Shown here one piece after another: positions 61,070-64,000 of a DNA stretch of 64,000 bases. The position numbers and the translations under genes are program-made. Every line of letters begins with the position of its first letter. The first letter of the stretch is position 1. The notes beneath the pieces were generated by a model, which did not search any database, was not told the DNA's origin, and saw nothing but the letters and a program-made list of their open reading frames with translations. The stretch spans positions 1 through 64,000 of the forward strand of contig JAFYLD010000012.1 of assembly GCA_017537245.1 (NCBI GenBank), read 5' to 3'. The DNA is from Clostridia bacterium. GTDB lineage: Bacteria > Bacillota > Clostridia > Oscillospirales > Acutalibacteraceae.

Positions 61070-62017
61070 TTATTTTTTAAGAGCGATTGCAGTTTTTGCC
61101 TTTTCTACGATGTTAACGGCTCTTAGACCGAACTCGTCAAGAAGCTTAACCGCAGGACCAGAATGACCAAACTGGTCGTTTACGCCAAGTTTTACTACAG
61201 GAACTGGTACTGTTTCGCAAATAACTTCGCTAACAGCCGAACCCAAACCACCAATTACTGAATGTTCTTCTGCAGTAACGATAGCGCCGGTTTCTTTTGC
61301 TGCCTTGATTATAATATCACGGTCAATAGGCTTAATTGTAGCCATGTTGATAATACGAGCGTTAATACCCTCGGCTTTAAGTAGGTCGTAAGCTTCGAGC
61401 GCTTCCTTAACCATAAGACCTGTCGCAATAATAGTAACGTCGTTACCCTCGCGAAGTTCTACGCCCTTGCCTATTTCAAACTTGTAGCTTTCATCGAATA
61501 CAACCGGAACAGGCAAACGACCAAATCTCATATAAACTGGACCATCACACTCAAACGCTGCGCGAACTGCGAGGCGAGCCTCGGTTTCGTCTGCAGGGTT
61601 GATAACTGTCATACCAGGAATTGTACGCATAAGAGCGATATCTTCGTTACACTGGTGTGTTGCGCCGTCTTCACCAACCGAAATACCTGCGTGTGTTGCG
61701 CCGATAATAACGTTAAGGTGTGGATAACCTACCGAGTTACGAACCTGCTCAAAAGCACGACCTGCCGCAAACATCGCAAAAGAGCTAACCACTACCTTTT
61801 TGCCTGTTGCTGCTATACCTGCCGCAATACTTACCATGTTTTGTTCAGCGATACCGCAGTTATAGAAACGCTCTGGGTATGCTTTTTTAAATTTGCCTGT
61901 TTGGGTAGCTGCCGCAAGGTCAGCATCCATTACAATAAAGTCATCGCGCTCGGCGCCAAGTTCTACCAAAGTTTCACCAAAAGCCGCGCGTGTTGCAACT
62001 GTTTTAATATCTGCCAT
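61070..62017 (-). CDS. Transketolase, C-terminal subunit
   Basis: The 315-residue protein is the pyrimidine-binding and C-terminal part of a split transketolase: FIVMDADLAAAT, CGIAEQNMVSIAAGIA (the catalytic Glu region), and HSVIGGLGSAVSEV. It works with the upstream N-terminal subunit in the non-oxidative pentose phosphate pathway. Split transketolases are common in Clostridia. The two genes are 14 bases apart. Confidence 0.93.
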   Translation of the reverse strand: MADIKTVATRAAFGETLVELGAERDDFIVMDADLAAATQTGKFKKAYPERFYNCGIAEQNMVSIAAGIAATGKKVVVSSFAMFAAGRAFEQVRNSVGYPHLNVIIGATHAGISVGEDGATHQCNEDIALMRTIPGMTVINPADETEARLAVRAAFECDGPVYMRFGRLPVPVVFDESYKFEIGKGVELREGNDVTIIATGLMVKEALEAYDLLKAEGINARIINMATIKPIDRDIIIKAAKETGAIVTAEEHSVIGGLGSAVSEVICETVPVPVVKLGVNDQFGHSGPAVKLLDEFGLRAVNIVEKAKTAIALKK

Positions 62018-62031
62018 TTCTCGCTACCTCC

Positions 62032-62868
62032 TTAGTTAAATGCAGCAAGAGCCGCTTTAAGTTCTGACATAGCAACTTCATACTGCTCATCGTTAGGAGC
62101 GGTACCATGCCAGCTAACTGAGTTTTCCATAAACGATACGCCTTTACCCTTTGTGGTGTTAGCAACGATTGCCACAGGCTTATCAACGGTCTTTGCTTCT
62201 GCGAGCGCCGCTTCAATAGCGTCAAAATCGTGACCATCAATAATAATTACGTGCCAACCAAAAGCCTCAAACTTTTTATCAACAGGCTTAGCGCTGTTTA
62301 CTTCGTCGATGGTACCGTCAATTTGAAGATTGTTAAGGTCAACGAACGCAGTAAGGTTAGAAAGATTTTTATGAGCGGCAAACATTGCTGCTTCCCAAAC
62401 CTGACCTTCTTCTAATTCGCCGTCACCAAGAATTGTATAAACGTTATAGTTATCACCGAAATGCTTGCTTGAAAGAGCCATACCAACCGCGGTAGATATA
62501 CCTTGACCGAGAGAACCAGTCGACATATCAACACCTGGAATATTTTTCATATCGGGGTGTCCTTGTAGGCGAGAACCGATTTGACGAAGAGTAAGTAACT
62601 CATCAGGTGAAAAATAACCACGCTCTGCAAGAGTTGCGTAAAGTGCGGGAGCCGCATGTCCTTTTGAAAGAACAAAACGATCGCGCTTTGGATCCTTAGG
62701 AGCGTTAGGATCAATATTCATCTCCTTAAAATAGAGATATGTAAGAATCTCTGCAATAGAAAGCGAGCCGCCCGGGTGACCTGCTTTTGCCGCGTGAACG
62801 CCTTCGATAATGCCGATACGAACTTTGCAAGCAATTTTTGCTAACTGTGTTTTAAATGTTGCTTCCAT
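62032..62868 (-). CDS. Transketolase, N-terminal subunit
   Basis: The 278-residue protein carries the thiamine-diphosphate motif GDGELEEGQVWEA...NNLQ and the active-site histidine regions AKAGHPGGSLS and SKGHAAPALY. It pairs with the C-terminal subunit encoded downstream. It overlaps the 3' end of the HAD gene by 17 bases. Transketolase could supply pentose phosphates or process sugars entering through the fucose route, but no direct link is shown. Confidence 0.94.
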   Translation of the reverse strand: MEATFKTQLAKIACKVRIGIIEGVHAAKAGHPGGSLSIAEILTYLYFKEMNIDPNAPKDPKRDRFVLSKGHAAPALYATLAERGYFSPDELLTLRQIGSRLQGHPDMKNIPGVDMSTGSLGQGISTAVGMALSSKHFGDNYNVYTILGDGELEEGQVWEAAMFAAHKNLSNLTAFVDLNNLQIDGTIDEVNSAKPVDKKFEAFGWHVIIIDGHDFDAIEAALAEAKTVDKPVAIVANTTKGKGVSFMENSVSWHGTAPNDEQYEVAMSELKAALAAFN

Positions 62869-63700
62869 TTTTGAGTTTCCTTTCGGTTAGATAATCTATA
62901 AAATCGGCAACTGCGCCGTTTTTTGCCTCACATACTAATGTTTTAGCAACCGCCTTTACCTCATCGGGCGAATCAACAAGCGCCGCGCCGATATCGGCGG
63001 TTTTTATCATCTGAAGGTCGTTAAAGTAATCGCCTATTGCGTAGCAACAACCTTCTTTAATATTCAACTTTTCGCAAAGCACCTTTAAAGTAGTCGCTTT
63101 TGAAACGTTTTGGGGAACGTGTTCATAGTAATAACGGCGTATACCATCAATAGTCGCAGTGGTGTCAACAAACTGTGAACTATGTTTGCAGTTTGCAATA
63201 ACTTTTTTTACAACGTCAGCTTCTCCCAAATTACTAAAAAGATATAAAACCTTGTTCCAATTATACTCGAGTGCTTCTTCAAAAGAAACGGGTGTAGCAT
63301 CTAAATCCTCGTATCTTTCGTGGTCGATGGTTTCTTGGTTGCAATTTACAACCAAAACCTTTTTACCACTATGAATTTCAATGCCCACCGTATTACAGCG
63401 ATTTAACACTTCTTTTACTATATAACAATCTTCCTTTGGAACGAACTGTTCGTATAAAGCATAGTCTTTATTAAAATCGTATATCACGCTGCCATTTGCA
63501 ACAATAGATGGAGAAAGATTCGCGATTTTTGAAGTAACGCTAGAAACAGCGCCTGCCGTCCTGCCGGTAGCTAGCGAAAACGCGCCGCCCTCGCTAACAA
63601 AGTAGGCTATTTTATCTATGTTTATTTGTGGCAAGACGTCGCCTGCCACCAAAGTTCCATCTACGTCGCTTGCAAGCAAGCATCCATCAAATATTCCCAC
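62852..63700 (-). CDS. Cof-type HAD-IIB phosphatase
   Basis: The 282-residue protein has the nucleophile motif LASDVDGTLV, the C2B cap and the late motif IGDYFNDLQM. Such enzymes dephosphorylate sugar phosphates and other small metabolites; the exact substrate is unknown. The start is GTG with AAAGGAG upstream, located inside the 3' end of the pseudouridine synthase gene (overlap 14 bases), so they are co-translated. Confidence 0.9.
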   Translation of the reverse strand: MGIFDGCLLASDVDGTLVAGDVLPQINIDKIAYFVSEGGAFSLATGRTAGAVSSVTSKIANLSPSIVANGSVIYDFNKDYALYEQFVPKEDCYIVKEVLNRCNTVGIEIHSGKKVLVVNCNQETIDHERYEDLDATPVSFEEALEYNWNKVLYLFSNLGEADVVKKVIANCKHSSQFVDTTATIDGIRRYYYEHVPQNVSKATTLKVLCEKLNIKEGCCYAIGDYFNDLQMIKTADIGAALVDSPDEVKAVAKTLVCEAKNGAVADFIDYLTERKLKNGSNI

Positions 63701-64000
63701 CTGAGCACTCCTTTAAAAACTTTGTAAAATACTCTGGCAAATCACTAGTAAACTCCATATACTCACGTGTTGCAGGATGAATAAAACCAATTTTTCTTGC
63801 GTGCAGGCATTGGCCGCCAAGTTTGGTAATAACCTTGTGCGGACCATAAACATCATCACCCGCAACCGGATGACCGAGTGATGCCATGTGTACGCGTATT
63901 TGATGAGTACGTCCCGTTTCAAGTCGTAATCTAACGTGAGTAAAATTACCAAATCGCTCAAGTACGGTATAGTGCGTTACCGCCTCTCTACCACCCTCGA
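63687..64000 (-). CDS. RluA-family pseudouridine synthase, C-terminal part (runs off the window)
   Basis: Only about 104 codons are present; the 5' end lies beyond the window. The visible part reads RLETGRTHQIRVHMASLGHP, GDDVYGP and LHARKIGFIHP, which is the conserved C-terminal core of RluA/RluD-type rRNA or tRNA pseudouridine synthases. The catalytic Asp motif is upstream, outside the window. No frameshift is seen. Confidence 0.93.
   Translation of the reverse strand, partial: EGGREAVTHYTVLERFGNFTHVRLRLETGRTHQIRVHMASLGHPVAGDDVYGPHKVITKLGGQCLHARKIGFIHPATREYMEFTSDLPEYFTKFLKECSGGNI

Noticed and set aside
1..64000. tRNA, rRNA genes and CRISPR arrays
   Set aside because: No intergenic stretch showed a cloverleaf with conserved TTCGA-type loop or regularly spaced repeats; the gaps are short and AT-rich.

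Overview
The window reads as chromosome of a low-GC, Gram-positive strict anaerobe, most likely a member of the Clostridia (Bacillota) and possibly a gut commensal. The evidence is a threonine T-box leader, the hprK-murB-rapZ-whiA-dnaE-pfkA neighbourhood, many lipobox signal peptides, an electron-bifurcating-type [FeFe] hydrogenase, a glycyl-radical enzyme (GRE), strong AGGAGG ribosome sites and consensus sigma-A promoters. I cannot name the genus. There is no rRNA, tRNA, CRISPR array or recognisable insertion sequence.

Layout. 1-6.4 kb: an unknown membrane protein, an exported lipoprotein with DnaJ-type zinc-finger repeats, gdhA, T-box plus thrS, a zinc-ribbon membrane protein and pgsA. 6.4-15.5 kb (minus strand): glyS, a Na/phosphate symporter and four tandem paralogous lipoproteins with a glycosidase-like barrel. 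15.6-24.3 kb (plus strand): a small conserved gene, then a hydrogenase operon whose catalytic genes (NuoE-, ferredoxin-, NuoF- and HydA-like) are interleaved with a putative sensory cassette (two DRTGG proteins, two ATPase-domain proteins, a HydS/HfsB-like hydrogenase, a PHP phosphoesterase). One of the ATPase-domain genes carries an in-frame stop. 24.3-28.8 kb (minus): a MalEFG-like sugar ABC transporter and malQ. 28.9-32.1 kb (plus): an orphan ParA/ParB-like pair under a perfect consensus promoter, thrH and an Xaa-Pro peptidase. 32.1-36 kb (minus): a lipoprotein, a glycosyltransferase, a PASTA protein with a degenerate kinase domain, and a phosphoesterase. 36.1-46.1 kb: dacF, then the core block hprK, glk, murB, a RapZ C-terminal-domain-only gene, whiA, dnaE and pfkA, with no yvcK. 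46.2-47.1 kb: a YitT-family protein.

47.2-60.8 kb (minus) is the most striking region: a complete glycyl-radical-enzyme bacterial microcompartment (BMC) locus. It encodes a B12-independent propanediol-dehydratase-type GRE and its activase, an L-fuculose-phosphate-type aldolase, CoA-acylating aldehyde dehydrogenase (PduP), phosphotransacylase (PduL), an encapsulated zinc alcohol dehydrogenase, a PduS/RnfC-like flavo-iron-sulfur protein, a HbpS/PduO-like protein, an EutP-like GTPase, eight shell proteins and a DeoR regulator. The inferred pathway is fuculose or rhamnulose 1-phosphate to lactaldehyde, to 1,2-propanediol, to propionaldehyde, and then to propionyl phosphate or propanol. Notable details are a shell gene with a strong internal ribosome site that should give two isoforms, a mosaic duplication of that shell gene, a cysteine-rich linker before the aldolase's encapsulation peptide, and a shared operator-like motif in two promoters.

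61-64 kb: a split transketolase pair, a HAD phosphatase and the C-terminal half of an RluA-type pseudouridine synthase that runs off the window. Most of the window is ordinary core metabolism; the BMC locus, the hydrogenase signalling cassette and several degenerate or truncated regulators are the parts worth follow-up.
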